Part shown: positions 35,867-44,598 of the stretch, piece after piece | Numbering within the stretch: the first letter of the stretch is position 1 | How the letters are laid out: each line of letters starts with the position of its first letter | Assembly (NCBI GenBank): GCA_023386235.1 | Contig: JAEWKC010000034.1 | Span: forward strand, 62,001-126,000 | Origin: Bacteroidota bacterium | Lineage (GTDB): Bacteria; Bacteroidota; Bacteroidia; Chitinophagales; Chitinophagaceae | Direction of reading: 5' to 3' | DNA length: 64,000 bases | The notes under the pieces: model-generated | The model's database searches: none | Seen by the model: the letters and a program-made list of their open reading frames with translations, nothing else | Told to the model about the DNA's origin: nothing | Made by a program: the position numbers and the translations under genes

Positions 35867-36781
35867 TTAATTTTTTTCTGCTACTCTTAATTTTGAACTT
35901 CTGCTTCTGCTGTTTTCCGCAACCTCCTGGTCGGAAGGCGTTAAAGGTTTTTTGGTTATAACCTTCAGCGGGTTTACGAAAGTTGAATTAATCAAAGGAT
36001 TTTCTTCTTTCATATTCCATCTCCCTTGCTTAAAAAATGTTTTCACCATTCTGTCTTCCAATGAATGAAAAGTAATAATCGCCACTCTTCCTCCGCTTTT
36101 AAGCACGTCCGGAGCTTGCTCCAACAACTCTTCCAGCGCTTTCATTTCTTCATTTACCTCAATTCTCAACGCCTGAAATACCTGCGCTAAATACTTATTC
36201 GGATTACCTTTTACCACAGGAGCTATCATGTTTTTAAATTCGCTTATTGTTTGTAATCCGGCCGATACTCTGTTGTCTACAATGTACTTTGCCAGCGTTT
36301 TCGCATTGGTAACTTCACCATATTTACTAAACAGGTTTTGCAATTCTTTTTCATCCAGGTTCAGTAATATATTCCTTGCCGTAACCTCTCCTCTGGTATC
36401 CATTCTCATATCCAGTGGTCCGTCAAACCTGGTAGAAAACCCTCTTTCCGCTTTATTAAACTGATGACTGCTTACACCCAAATCTGCCAGAATTCCATCT
36501 ACTTTATCTATCCCATTCACTCTTAAAAACCGTTTTATATACCTAAAGTTTTGAGGAATGAACGTTATTCTTTCTTCATTCTCAGGAATATTTCCTGCAG
36601 CGTCCTCGTCTTGGTCAAAGGCTATCAGTCTTCCTTTTTTACTTAGCTTATCAAGAATACCTTTGCTATGCCCTCCTCCGCCAAACGTACAATCTACATA
36701 CACTCCATCGGGTTTTATAGCAAGATTTTTAATCACTTCATTAAACAGAACAGGAATATGATAATTATTTTTTTCTGTCAT
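35867..36781 (-). CDS. rsmH: 16S rRNA m4C1402 methyltransferase
   Basis: SAM-dependent methyltransferase acting on 16S rRNA C1402 (formerly MraW). 304 residues from the ATG at 36781. HIPVLFNEVI opens the protein, DCTFGGGGHSKGIL is the SAM loop, DLGVSSHQFN and RIEVNEEMKALE are family signatures and ITFHSLEDRMVK is near the C-terminus. The reading frame extends further upstream but would overlap mraZ; the 36781 start leaves a 19-base gap. Confidence 0.96.
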   Translation of the reverse strand: MTEKNNYHIPVLFNEVIKNLAIKPDGVYVDCTFGGGGHSKGILDKLSKKGRLIAFDQDEDAAGNIPENEERITFIPQNFRYIKRFLRVNGIDKVDGILADLGVSSHQFNKAERGFSTRFDGPLDMRMDTRGEVTARNILLNLDEKELQNLFSKYGEVTNAKTLAKYIVDNRVSAGLQTISEFKNMIAPVVKGNPNKYLAQVFQALRIEVNEEMKALEELLEQAPDVLKSGGRVAIITFHSLEDRMVKTFFKQGRWNMKEENPLINSTFVNPLKVITKKPLTPSDQEVAENSRSRSSKLRVAEKN

Positions 36782-36800
36782 TTTTGTTCTGAGTTTATTA

Positions 36801-37247
36801 CTAAACACCACTAAACAGCTCTCCCGCCAAACTTTCTAAGCTTGATATTTGCGCCTCCACGTATTTATCTTTTGTTTCTTTATTCCATATTTCCACCTTG
36901 TTTCCCTGCGCCCAGAAACTAATTTCTTTGCTCAGCCCGGCATATTCCTGCAATCCTTTCGGAATCAACAACCTGCCGGCACTATCCAGCTCTACTATAG
37001 CAATACCATCTAAAAACAGCCTTTTGAATTGTTGTACTTTCGGATTAAAATCATTCATCGCATCCAGCTTATCTCTCATAATACTCCACTGGCTTTGCAG
37101 ATAAAGCGTCAGGCAATTATTCATACCGCGCTTTATCACAAAAGACTTTTCATCAGCCTCCTGCAACTGTTTGCGAAACTCCGCAGGCATCATCATTCTG
37201 CCTTTGGCATCCATAGAAACTTTATATTCGCCGAAAATACTGGACAC
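36801..37247 (-). CDS. mraZ: Transcriptional regulator MraZ
   Basis: AbrB-like swapped-hairpin DNA-binding regulator of the dcw cluster. 148 residues in two repeats, each with the DxxGR element: MDAKGRMMMPAEFR near residue 12 and LDSAGRLLIPKGLQ near 91. The start codon is GTG at 37247; no ATG is available and the N-terminus SSIFGEYKVSMDAKGR fits the family. In E. coli MraZ represses its own operon by binding TGGGA-like direct repeats; two such repeats lie at 37291-37310. Confidence 0.95.
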   Translation of the reverse strand: MSSIFGEYKVSMDAKGRMMMPAEFRKQLQEADEKSFVIKRGMNNCLTLYLQSQWSIMRDKLDAMNDFNPKVQQFKRLFLDGIAIVELDSAGRLLIPKGLQEYAGLSKEISFWAQGNKVEIWNKETKDKYVEAQISSLESLAGELFSGV

Positions 37248-37273
37248 GTGTATGGGATAATTATTTAATTATA

Positions 37274-37281
37274 CAAAATAA
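37274..37281 (-). promoter_or_regulatory. Probable -7 element of the dcw/mraZ promoter
   Basis: TTATTTTG on the minus strand (one mismatch to TAnnTTTG), 26 bases before the mraZ GTG. The MraZ-type repeats lie at its -33 position. Confidence 0.4.
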
Positions 37282-37290
37282 CACAATTTC

Positions 37291-37310
37291 CCACTTTTTA
37301 CCACTTTTTA
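37291..37310 (-). promoter_or_regulatory. MraZ-type operator: two perfect 10-bp direct repeats
   Basis: Read on the minus strand, TAAAAAGTGG occurs twice head-to-tail (37310-37291), followed by a decayed third copy (GAAATTGTGT). The GTGG core with a 10-bp period is what MraZ boxes look like (TGGG/GTGG cores one helical turn apart). They overlap the expected -33 region of the mraZ promoter, which fits autorepression. Confidence 0.65.
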
Positions 37311-37322
37311 GAACAACCATTT

Positions 37323-37495
37323 TTATCCACAAAATATATATGGCTGTAAAGCTTTATTCATAAGGGTTTGACAAGAATTTTACATAAATTGATGTGGAAT
37401 AAATGTGGATAAATGTGGATAACTCTAACATTCCTGTGCAAAATACCAACAAAACAACTATTTTATAAAAATAAATGCCTGTTTTTTGTTGATAA
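37323..37495. promoter_or_regulatory. Cluster of DnaA boxes upstream of mraZ
   Basis: The 301-bp gap (37248-37548) between mraZ and the symporter gene is AT-rich. It holds TTATCCACA at 37323-37331 and two head-to-tail copies of its reverse complement TGTGGATAA at 37404-37412 and 37414-37422, all perfect DnaA boxes. Imperfect boxes begin at 37393 (TGTGGAATA) and 37487 (TGTTGATAA). dnaA and dnaN are not in the window. Confidence 0.6.
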
Positions 37496-37548
37496 CTATT
37501 GTACGTTTTGAAGTCTTTTAATTAATTTGCCGCCAAATTAAAATAAAA

Positions 37549-38856
37549 ATGATAGTTGATAATAAGGCAAATCTACCTGTAAAAAAGAAATGGTATAAAA
37601 TATTGTATATACAGGTATTGATTGCTATTGTATCAGGTATTGCTCTAGGGCATTTTTATCCCTCTTTGGGTGAAACGATGAAGCCGCTGGGAGATGGCTT
37701 TATTCAACTGATAAAAATGATCATTGCACCCGTCATATTCATTACCGTAACCGTAGGCATTGCTGGTGTAAGCGATCTTAAAAAAGTAGGAAGGGTAGCC
37801 GGCAAGTCCATGATTTATTTTCTTACTTTTTCTACTTTAGCGCTGATTGTAGGAATGATAGTAAGCAACCTGATACAACCCGGAAAGGGTATGAATATAG
37901 ATCCTGCTACATTGGACGCAACAGAGATATCAAAATATGTAAATGCCGCGCACGAATCAAGTTTTTTGAATTTTGTGATGAACATTATTCCGCAAACATT
38001 GATAAGTCCGCTTACGGGCAGCAATATACTTCAGGTACTTTTTGCCGCTATTTTGTTTGGAATTGCTTTGGTGCTTACCGCCGAACACAGCAAGCCTGTA
38101 CTTGATTTTTTTAATGCGCTGGCACATCCTATCTTTAAAATTGTAGATATTTTAATGAAACTGGCGCCAATAGGTGCCTTTGGCGCTATGGCATTTACTA
38201 TAGGAAAATATGGGATAGATTCGGTAGCTAATCTGGCGCTGCTGGTAATTACTTTTTACGTAACTTCTATCATTTTTGTATTGCTTATTTTAGGAACTGT
38301 AGCAAAATACAATGGCTTTAGTATTTTTAAATTATTGCGCTATATAAAATACGAATTGATTTTAGTACTGGGTACCAGCTCTTCGGAGGCTGCCTTGCCC
38401 ACCCTTATGCAGAAGCTGGAAAAACTGGGTTGCGCCAAACCGGTTGTAGGCCTTGTAGTTCCTACCGGCTATTCCTTTAACTTGGATGGCACCAATATTT
38501 ATATGACAATGGCTGCTTTATTTATAGCACAGGCATGTAATATAGATTTGCCTGTTGGCAGCCAGATCGTATTATTGCTGGTGGCAATGTTAAGCTCTAA
38601 AGGCGCGGCGGGCGTATCTGGCGCAGGATTTATAACACTGGCTGCTACACTGGCCGTTGTTCCCGAAGTGCCGGTAGCGGGCATGACCCTGATATTAGGT
38701 GTAGACAGGTTTATGTCGGAATGCCGTGCTTTAACTAATTTGGCCGGCAATGCAGTGGCAACGGTGGTGGTGGCTAAATGGGACAATCAGTTAGATACAG
38801 ACATCTTACATACACAGCTTCATAAGGGTTACACGCCAGAGGTAAGCAGATTGTAA
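37549..38856 (+). CDS. Dicarboxylate/amino acid:cation symporter (DAACS family)
   Basis: Inner-membrane secondary transporter of the glutamate/aspartate/C4-dicarboxylate family. 435 residues with eight membrane helices and two re-entrant hairpins. The HP1 serine-rich motif is LGTSSSEAALPTLM, the TM7 motif is FNLDGTNIYMTMA, and the TM8 Asp/Arg region is VDRFMSECRALTNLAGNAVAT. An Arg in MSECRALTN favours acidic substrates; glutamate, aspartate or succinate cannot be separated from sequence. A -7-like TAATTTG lies near 37526. Single gene, convergent with the GH20 pseudogene. Confidence 0.92.
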   Translation: MIVDNKANLPVKKKWYKILYIQVLIAIVSGIALGHFYPSLGETMKPLGDGFIQLIKMIIAPVIFITVTVGIAGVSDLKKVGRVAGKSMIYFLTFSTLALIVGMIVSNLIQPGKGMNIDPATLDATEISKYVNAAHESSFLNFVMNIIPQTLISPLTGSNILQVLFAAILFGIALVLTAEHSKPVLDFFNALAHPIFKIVDILMKLAPIGAFGAMAFTIGKYGIDSVANLALLVITFYVTSIIFVLLILGTVAKYNGFSIFKLLRYIKYELILVLGTSSSEAALPTLMQKLEKLGCAKPVVGLVVPTGYSFNLDGTNIYMTMAALFIAQACNIDLPVGSQIVLLLVAMLSSKGAAGVSGAGFITLAATLAVVPEVPVAGMTLILGVDRFMSECRALTNLAGNAVATVVVAKWDNQLDTDILHTQLHKGYTPEVSRL

Positions 38857-38860
38857 AGGC

Positions 38861-40502
38861 TTATTTCCATTCTTTGTGGAAATATCTGATACCTTTTTGT
38901 TCAAAAGCTTTTAAGCGCGGCTTCATGCGCTGCCTGAAAGAGGCATAGTTGCGTTTTTCTTTAGGGCTCCACACAACTTCGGCCAATGCCGCTAAGCGCG
39001 GAAGCAGCATGTATTCTAAATGCTCTACGGTAGATATAAACTCGATCCATATTACCGCCTGCGATCCTAATATGTGCTTTCGATGTTGTTCGTTGAGCTT
39101 TTGCGGTACAGGCTCATAGGAATATACTTTTTCCAGCGTATTGATAGAATATTTTGCAGCTAACGGTTCATATTGTATACTATCGGTTTGATAACGATTG
39201 AGGTATAAAGGATTACTGGGGCACATGATTACATCGTGTCCCAACTGAGCCGCTTCTATGCCTTTTTGCTCTCCTATCCAGCTCATAACGGTGGCGCCCG
39301 GTGCCAGTCCGCCTTCCAGAATTTCGCCCCAACCTACTATTCTTCTGCCTTTTGATGCAATATATTTATCTATTTTTTTAATGAAGAAACTCTGTAGCGC
39401 TTCTTCGTTTTGCAGATTTTCTTTTTTCATAAGCGCTGACACAATGCGCAGACTTTCCAGTCTTTTTTGTTTACTTCATCTCCGCCTATATGTATATATT
39501 TTGAAGGAAAAAGATCCATCACTTCTGTCAGCACATCCTGCAGAAAAACAAAAGTACTGTCATAACCCGGACAATAGTTGGATTGTGCATCATCTAAATA
39601 TCCTGATGTAACAACATTGGGTACCGGTACCTGAAGTTTTGTACAGGAAAATTGCGGATAAGCCGAAAGTGCGGCACCTGAATGACCAGGCATTTCTATC
39701 TCGGGTACTACCGTGATATTTCGCAATGCAGCATAGGCTATAATGTCTTTTACCTGCTCCTGGGTATAGTAACCGCCATAGATATAGGAGGGCTTATTTA
39801 CCAGTGCGGAAGTATCTTTATTATAAAATATGGCGCCTTCTTTTTCTGTTCTCCACGCCCCTTTCTGCGTAAGTTTAGGGTATTTTTTTATTTCCAGCCG
39901 CCAGCCTTCGTTATCACAAAGATGCCAATGAAAAACATTCATTTTAAAGGATGCCATTACATCCAGTATTTCTTTAATAGCCTCCGGGCCATAAAAGTGC
40001 CTGCTTACATCCAGCATAAATCCCCGCCAGGGAAAACGCGGCGTATCTTTTATTTTCATAAAAGGTACTTTCAGCGGCTCATTCGTTCTGATGGCAGGAA
40101 GGGTTTGCATGATAGTTTGCATGGCATAAAAAATACCTGCAGATTCGGCAGCGTAAATATTTATGTGGTTAGCAAGCACTTCTAACGCGTATCCTTCTTT
40201 TCCCAAACTATCATTTTGCCTAATAATAAGTGTAATAGGCCTGGCATTTTTTATACGTGGATTATGGTTTAGTTGTATACCCGATATTTTTTCAATATAC
40301 GCATTGAAATAAACAGCCAATGCCCGCAAATCTTTATTACCTGTATTATATACCAACGTGGTATTTTTATCAATTATAAAACTGCCTTTTGATGTTTCCA
40401 TGTTTGCAGGCAGCGGTACAATGCTTACGGAACTTTGAGCATTCGAAATTATGGGCAATATAAATAACAATAAAGCTATCGGTTAAGGCGTATAAAAAGC
40501 AT
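38861..40502 (-). pseudogene. GH20 beta-N-acetylhexosaminidase, frameshifted twice
   Basis: Would remove terminal GlcNAc/GalNAc from chitin-like or glycan substrates. The N-terminal GH20b domain and half of the barrel, including the catalytic pair in IHIGGDEVNKKDW, are read in one frame to a TGA at about 39433. The rest (NLQNEEALQSFFIKK to the end, ending FHKEWK) continues in the -1 frame. A second shift lies in the signal peptide near 40482: ATG at 40502 starts MLFIRL, and one missing base separates it from PIALLLFILPIISNAQ. Each is repaired by a single added base. Sequencing error cannot be excluded. Confidence 0.8.
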
Positions 40503-40656
40503 TTGATCTTTTTTAGATTAATACAAATATTTTGACATGAATATTTCCGCAGCTCTTTCATAAAAGCTTATCCGCAAATATAGGCACAATAGGGAGTAAA
40601 AGTTAGTTACCAATCGCAATGAATATGAATGGTGTGGATATTTGATTGAAAATAAA

Positions 40657-40686
40657 AAAGGCTGTTGCAAAAGTGCAACAACCTTT
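40657..40686 (-). terminator. Intrinsic terminator of the OmpA lipoprotein gene
   Basis: On the minus strand AAAGG-TTGTTGCA pairs with TGCAACAG-CCTTT around a short loop, followed by TTTTTTATTTT. It lies 30 bases after the stop at 40716. The other 150 bases up to 40561 hold nothing recognisable. Confidence 0.8.
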
Positions 40687-40715
40687 ATATGTTTTATTTT
40701 TTTTAAATTTACTTT

Positions 40716-41402
40716 TTAGCCTTGGTTAGCTTCTCTGGCGGCGTCTTGCTTCATTTTTTCATTTGCGGTAATAATGAATTCTACTCTCCTGTTCTGTGCA
40801 CGACCATCATCAGTAGCATTGCTGTATTTTGGCAATGTTTCGCCCCAACCTTTTGTAGATACTCTTGATGAGGTAATTCCATTGTCTAAAAGATATGTAG
40901 CAACCGCATCTGCCCTTCTTTCAGAAAGACCCTGATTGTAATTTTCTGCGCCTTTACTATCGGTATGTCCATCTACCTGTAAATTGGTATCAGGATATTT
41001 GTTTAAAATAGTAATAAGATCGTTCAGTGTAGATCTGGAGGCAGATGATAAAGCGGCCTGATCAAACCCGAACAATACATTATTGCTAAATTCAACTACT
41101 ATACCTTCTTCTACGCGTTCAACTTTAGCGGTTGGAATTTCATTTTTAATTTCTTCAGCCTGCTGGTCCATTTTTCTACCAATGATGTGTCCAGCAGCAC
41201 CTCCGACAGCCGCACCCAGCACCGCTCCTAAAGCAGGATTATTTGCAGCAGCGCCAATTGCTCCACCTACGGCCGCGCCCCCTGCCACACCTATTACGGC
41301 GCCTCTTTCTCTGTTGTTCGCGTTTTTCCAGGTTTCACAGGAAGTTAGAAACATCATACTACATGCTGTTAACGACAACAAGTATACTTTCATATTTTTC
41401 AT
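40716..41402 (-). CDS. OmpA-family lipoprotein with glycine-zipper segment
   Basis: 228 residues. Signal peptide ends MFLTSC (lipid-anchored Cys near 22). Residues 35-75 are a glycine-zipper region (GAVIGVAGGAAVGGAIGAAA and continuing), which could insert in or associate with the outer membrane. The C-terminal 110 residues are an OmpA peptidoglycan-binding domain (FGFDQAALSS, VDGHTDSKGAENYNQGLSERRA, GWGETLPKYSN, QNRRVEFII). The Asp and Arg that bind diaminopimelate are present. Role: attaching outer membrane to peptidoglycan. Monocistronic. Confidence 0.9.
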   Translation of the reverse strand: MKNMKVYLLSLTACSMMFLTSCETWKNANNRERGAVIGVAGGAAVGGAIGAAANNPALGAVLGAAVGGAAGHIIGRKMDQQAEEIKNEIPTAKVERVEEGIVVEFSNNVLFGFDQAALSSASRSTLNDLITILNKYPDTNLQVDGHTDSKGAENYNQGLSERRADAVATYLLDNGITSSRVSTKGWGETLPKYSNATDDGRAQNRRVEFIITANEKMKQDAAREANQG

Positions 41403-41519
41403 GATGATATATTTTTTTTATTTGATTAGAAAATTCAATAATTATGCCATATTTATATATTAACAATAATAATATTAAGACAATTTGTGTTAGCATGCGT
41501 TTAAAGGAAGACCAGAAAC

Positions 41520-42185
41520 TTATATGTGAATATATTTCATTAGTAAATCGTAATTGGCTTTCAATTCGTTATCGTAGGCTTCTTCGCCAAAATAGTGCAG
41601 AACATTGTATTCATAGCGTTGAAGTGTAGAAACGATAAGGGATATATCGGGTTTATTCACTATCAGAGATACTATAATATTGCCGTTCGCTTCGTCTCTA
41701 CGGGTATTTAGCTGCATTATATCTGCATTACTTGACTGAACAATCTGGATGATTTCTCCTATTGAATAGTGAATAGGATTTACTTCTAATACAATCATGC
41801 CGCCATGCGCTTCATGAAGCCCTAAATAAGAGGCCATCACATCAAGCATTGTTTCCTGAACAATTTCGCCCAAAAACTCAAATTCAGCGTTTACAACTGG
41901 TACAATATTTACTTTTACCTGGTGCATTACCTGAAAAGCAGAAAATATATGCTGTGCATCTTTTACAGAAGTTTTTATAACGAACTCTTCCAAATCTTTA
42001 ATAGGCTTGTCTACCGGTTGCGATAACAGATCTTCTGCATTGACTAAGCCAAAAAACTTGTCATTGTCTTCTACTATAAAATAATCGGTATGCGCAGTTT
42101 GCTCTTTTTGCAATAGAGCATCGGCAACCGTATCATTTAAAGTAATAACAGGCGTTTCGTTGGTTATATAATTTTTGCAAAGCAT
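41520..42185 (-). CDS. CBS-pair domain protein
   Basis: 221 residues, cytosolic. Two CBS motifs in tandem fill about 1-135 (ETPVITLNDTVADALL, DYFIVEDNDKFFGLVN, then VNIVPVVNAEFEFLGEI). Such pairs bind adenine nucleotides as energy sensors. The C-terminal 75 residues (GMIVLEVNPIHYSIGEI and on) have an ACT-like beta-alpha-beta pattern, as in CBS-ACT proteins related to AcuB. Partner unknown. It is followed upstream by an alpha/beta hydrolase gene 24 bases away, so probably one transcript. Confidence 0.8.
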   Translation of the reverse strand: MLCKNYITNETPVITLNDTVADALLQKEQTAHTDYFIVEDNDKFFGLVNAEDLLSQPVDKPIKDLEEFVIKTSVKDAQHIFSAFQVMHQVKVNIVPVVNAEFEFLGEIVQETMLDVMASYLGLHEAHGGMIVLEVNPIHYSIGEIIQIVQSSNADIMQLNTRRDEANGNIIVSLIVNKPDISLIVSTLQRYEYNVLHYFGEEAYDNELKANYDLLMKYIHI

Positions 42186-42209
42186 AGTTGTTAGACCGAA
42201 AAAATTTAC

Positions 42210-42974
42210 TTAAGTATGTTTCTCAAGAAATTTTCCCAAAATTTTATTGAATTCATCAGGTACTTCCATCATGGGCGCGTGACCGCATTTATCAATAAAA
42301 TGCAATTCGCTGTTTTGTATAAGCTTATGAAATTCTTCGGCTACAAAAGGTGGTGTTACTATATCGTTTTTGCCCCATATAAGCAATGTGGGCTGTTTTA
42401 TTTCTTTTAATTCTTCTCCCAGATTGTTTCGTATAGCGCTTTTGGCCATTGCAATAATTTTCATGGCCTTAATGCGGTTGTTGGTTATTTCAAATACTTC
42501 ATCTACCAGTTCTTCGGTTGCCACAGCCGGGTCATAAAAAGTATCGGCGGCTTTTTTTCTTATATACTCTCTGTCGCCACGCTTTGGATAAGAATCGCCC
42601 ATTCCGCTTTCAAACAACCCGGAGCTACCGGTGAGGATAAGCGTTTTGATTCTTTCGGGATGACGCAAAATATGCACTAATGCTACATGCCCGCCCAATG
42701 AATTTCCCAATAAGTGTACATCTTTCAAGTCAAGCGCCTCTATAAACCTGTGAACAAATTTTTCAATCCCCGCCACTGTAGTATTAAAAATATCCATATC
42801 CAGTAAAGGAAGGATTGGCACTACCACTCTGTAATCTTTTTTGAAATGCTCTATTAAATCTTTAAAGTTGCTTAACGCTCCAAACAAACCGTGTAATAAA
42901 ACTATTGTAGGGCCATTACCTTCGTCAATATATTTAGATTTAGATTTGCTTATTACTTTTAGTTGGTAGTCCAT
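42210..42974 (-). CDS. Alpha/beta hydrolase
   Basis: 254 residues, no signal peptide. LLHGLFGA near residue 28 is the oxyanion region, LLGNSLGGHVAL near 90 the nucleophile elbow, IWGKNDIVTPP carries the acid and FIDKCGHAPMMEVP the catalytic His, so the triad is complete. Similar to carboxylesterases and meta-cleavage hydrolases of the MhpC type; substrate unknown. Upstream of the CBS gene with a 24-base gap. Confidence 0.85.
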   Translation of the reverse strand: MDYQLKVISKSKSKYIDEGNGPTIVLLHGLFGALSNFKDLIEHFKKDYRVVVPILPLLDMDIFNTTVAGIEKFVHRFIEALDLKDVHLLGNSLGGHVALVHILRHPERIKTLILTGSSGLFESGMGDSYPKRGDREYIRKKAADTFYDPAVATEELVDEVFEITNNRIKAMKIIAMAKSAIRNNLGEELKEIKQPTLLIWGKNDIVTPPFVAEEFHKLIQNSELHFIDKCGHAPMMEVPDEFNKILGKFLEKHT

Positions 42975-43043
42975 AAATTATATTTTTAAAATATTGCACA
43001 ATTTAAGATTTTACACTTAATTGTTAACATTATTCATACAAAA

Positions 43044-43574
43044 TCATGCCGAATTTCCTGCGATATTTTCAAAAAAATCTGTGAGTTGATTAAACATCCC
43101 TTTAAATACAGGTATCACATTCCCTATATTTTCTATAACGTACGGCCCTAGTGGCTGCAAGTAAGGATATGTAAGTGAGCTGGCTACAGTGGCATCGGAA
43201 ATGATACCAATTCTTGTAAGATAAAAAAGCACTACGCTTAGTAATGTAAGATACAATAACGCATAAAAAACTATGCCTCCTAACCGGTTTATCCAACCCA
43301 TAAAAGCAAATTCCGCGGTGCGCTGAATGATCTTGGCCAGCCAGCGTATGAGCAATGCCACTCCAAACATTACGATTACAAAAGAGAGCAGCGTTACCCA
43401 TTTACCTTCTATGCCGTTGGCGGTAAAGTAAGCAGCGAGCAGCACAGATAATTTCATTGCCGCCGCAAGACCAATGATAATGCCTAAGAATGAAAATACC
43501 GCTACAATCAAGCCTCTGGTATATCCTTTGAAAGCCGCAAAGGCTATTGTGATCACAACTACAAGGTCTATCAC
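43044..43574 (-). CDS. CvpA family membrane protein
   Basis: 176 residues with four hydrophobic helices. Opening MIDLVVVITIAFAAFKGYTRG is the CvpA signature (colicin V production protein family). Molecular function is unresolved in the family; it has been linked to envelope homeostasis. Here it follows yqeY by six bases and gldC-yqeY-cvpA may be one transcript. Confidence 0.88.
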   Translation of the reverse strand: MIDLVVVITIAFAAFKGYTRGLIVAVFSFLGIIIGLAAAMKLSVLLAAYFTANGIEGKWVTLLSFVIVMFGVALLIRWLAKIIQRTAEFAFMGWINRLGGIVFYALLYLTLLSVVLFYLTRIGIISDATVASSLTYPYLQPLGPYVIENIGNVIPVFKGMFNQLTDFFENIAGNSA

Positions 43575-43580
43575 GAATTT

Positions 43581-44030
43581 TTAGTTTAATAACGTTTTTA
43601 CCATAGCAGAGATGGTTTTGCCATCTGCCTTTCCTGCAAGCTTTTTTGTAGCTATAACCATTACCTTACCCATGTCTGCCGGAGAAGAAACGCCTAACTC
43701 TGCTATGATCTGAGACAATTCTTGCTTCAACTCGTCTTCTGTTAATTGTTGTGGTAAGAATTTTTCAATTATGCTGAGCTCTTCTTTTTCTTTATCTGCC
43801 AAATCGTTTCTGTCATTTTGCAGGAAAGTTTCCATAGACTCTTTGCGCTGCTTAGCCATTCGCTGCAATAGTTTCATCTCTCCTGAAGCATCTATGGTGC
43901 CATTGGCGCCGGGCTCTGTCTTTGCTTTTATAATTTCGGACTTGATAGAACGCAAGGCTCTTAAAGCCGCTTCATTCTTGGTTTTCATTGCCTCTTTTAG
44001 CTGAGACATTACTTCTGTTTCTAAAGACAT
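43581..44030 (-). CDS. GatB/YqeY domain protein
   Basis: 149 residues, soluble, helical. The family is named after the tail domain of the GatB amidotransferase subunit and the B. subtilis YqeY protein. Diagnostic stretches are MKTKNEAALRALRSIKSEI near residue 15, LPQQLTEDEL and the C-terminal GKADGKTISAMVK. Proposed to bind tRNA; function not established. In many Bacteroidota it follows ftsZ; here it sits with gldC and cvpA 21 kb away. Confidence 0.88.
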   Translation of the reverse strand: MSLETEVMSQLKEAMKTKNEAALRALRSIKSEIIKAKTEPGANGTIDASGEMKLLQRMAKQRKESMETFLQNDRNDLADKEKEELSIIEKFLPQQLTEDELKQELSQIIAELGVSSPADMGKVMVIATKKLAGKADGKTISAMVKTLLN

Positions 44031-44047
44031 ATGTTATAAATATTTTA

Positions 44048-44398
44048 TTAGGTAAGCTTATTTTCTTTTAGCTGCGCCGCTCTGAATTTTTCGTAAAAAC
44101 TTTTTGCAAAGTTTTTCATATCATTGGCTATTTCGTGCTGATGTGTAGAGCGTGCCAGTGTATCGGCCATGGCATAAATGGTTTGATAAAAGAAATCTCC
44201 CATTTCATCCACCATCATATCTTTCGTCCATAAATCTATTCGCAAGGCGCTTTTATCCTGCCCGTCCCACAAAGAAAGGAAAACCGCTTTCGCTTTTTGT
44301 ACGTCTTCCGCCGTACTGGCAGAAGCGTTCCACAAAATATCTTCAGGAACTTTATTTTCATCTAAATGAACATCAATTGTAATAGTTGATTTTTGCAT
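44048..44398 (-). CDS. gldC: Gliding motility-associated protein GldC
   Basis: 116 residues, cytosolic. MQKSTITIDVHLDENKVPEDI and the W-rich middle (ILWNASAS, LSLWDG, RIDLWTKDMMVDEMGDFFYQ) match GldC, which in Flavobacterium supports gliding and sits beside gldB. Many non-gliding Bacteroidota keep gldC, so motility is not implied. A -7 element TATCTTTG (44411-44404) ends five bases before the ATG, suggesting a leaderless transcript. Confidence 0.88.
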   Translation of the reverse strand: MQKSTITIDVHLDENKVPEDILWNASASTAEDVQKAKAVFLSLWDGQDKSALRIDLWTKDMMVDEMGDFFYQTIYAMADTLARSTHQHEIANDMKNFAKSFYEKFRAAQLKENKLT

Positions 44399-44403
44399 AG
44401 TTG

Positions 44404-44411
44404 CAAAGATA
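44404..44411 (-). promoter_or_regulatory. -7 promoter element of gldC
   Basis: Perfect TATCTTTG on the minus strand, five bases before the ATG at 44398. Eighteen bases further upstream is TTTT rather than TTTG. Confidence 0.5.
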
Positions 44412-44598
44412 AACTAATTGACGTTTTATAAAAGAAGAAGAAAGATTTTCTTAAAACCGACTTTTAACCAATTATGGAAGCAATCGAAAATGGTCAAAAA
44501 AAATAAATTTAAGATAAGTAGTATTACAAAGATTGTTACTTATTTTGCATTTCACAGTATCAGGAATTTAATTTAATGTTAAATTAGGTGAAATTCTA

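Noticed and set aside
37391..37422. The 10-bp repeats as a simple tandem repeat or CRISPR-like array
   Set aside because: There are only three copies without spacers and each contains a DnaA-box core; regulation explains them better.
39420..39445. Programmed -1 frameshift in the GH20 gene
   Set aside because: No X XXY YYZ slippery heptamer lies in the zero frame before the TGA, and a second lesion exists in the signal peptide. Loss of bases or sequencing error is simpler.
39682..40185. Plus-strand reading frame of 167 codons opposite the GH20 gene
   Set aside because: It is antisense to a clearly conserved enzyme and has no domain, start context or promoter. The minus-strand frame keeps GH20 motifs.
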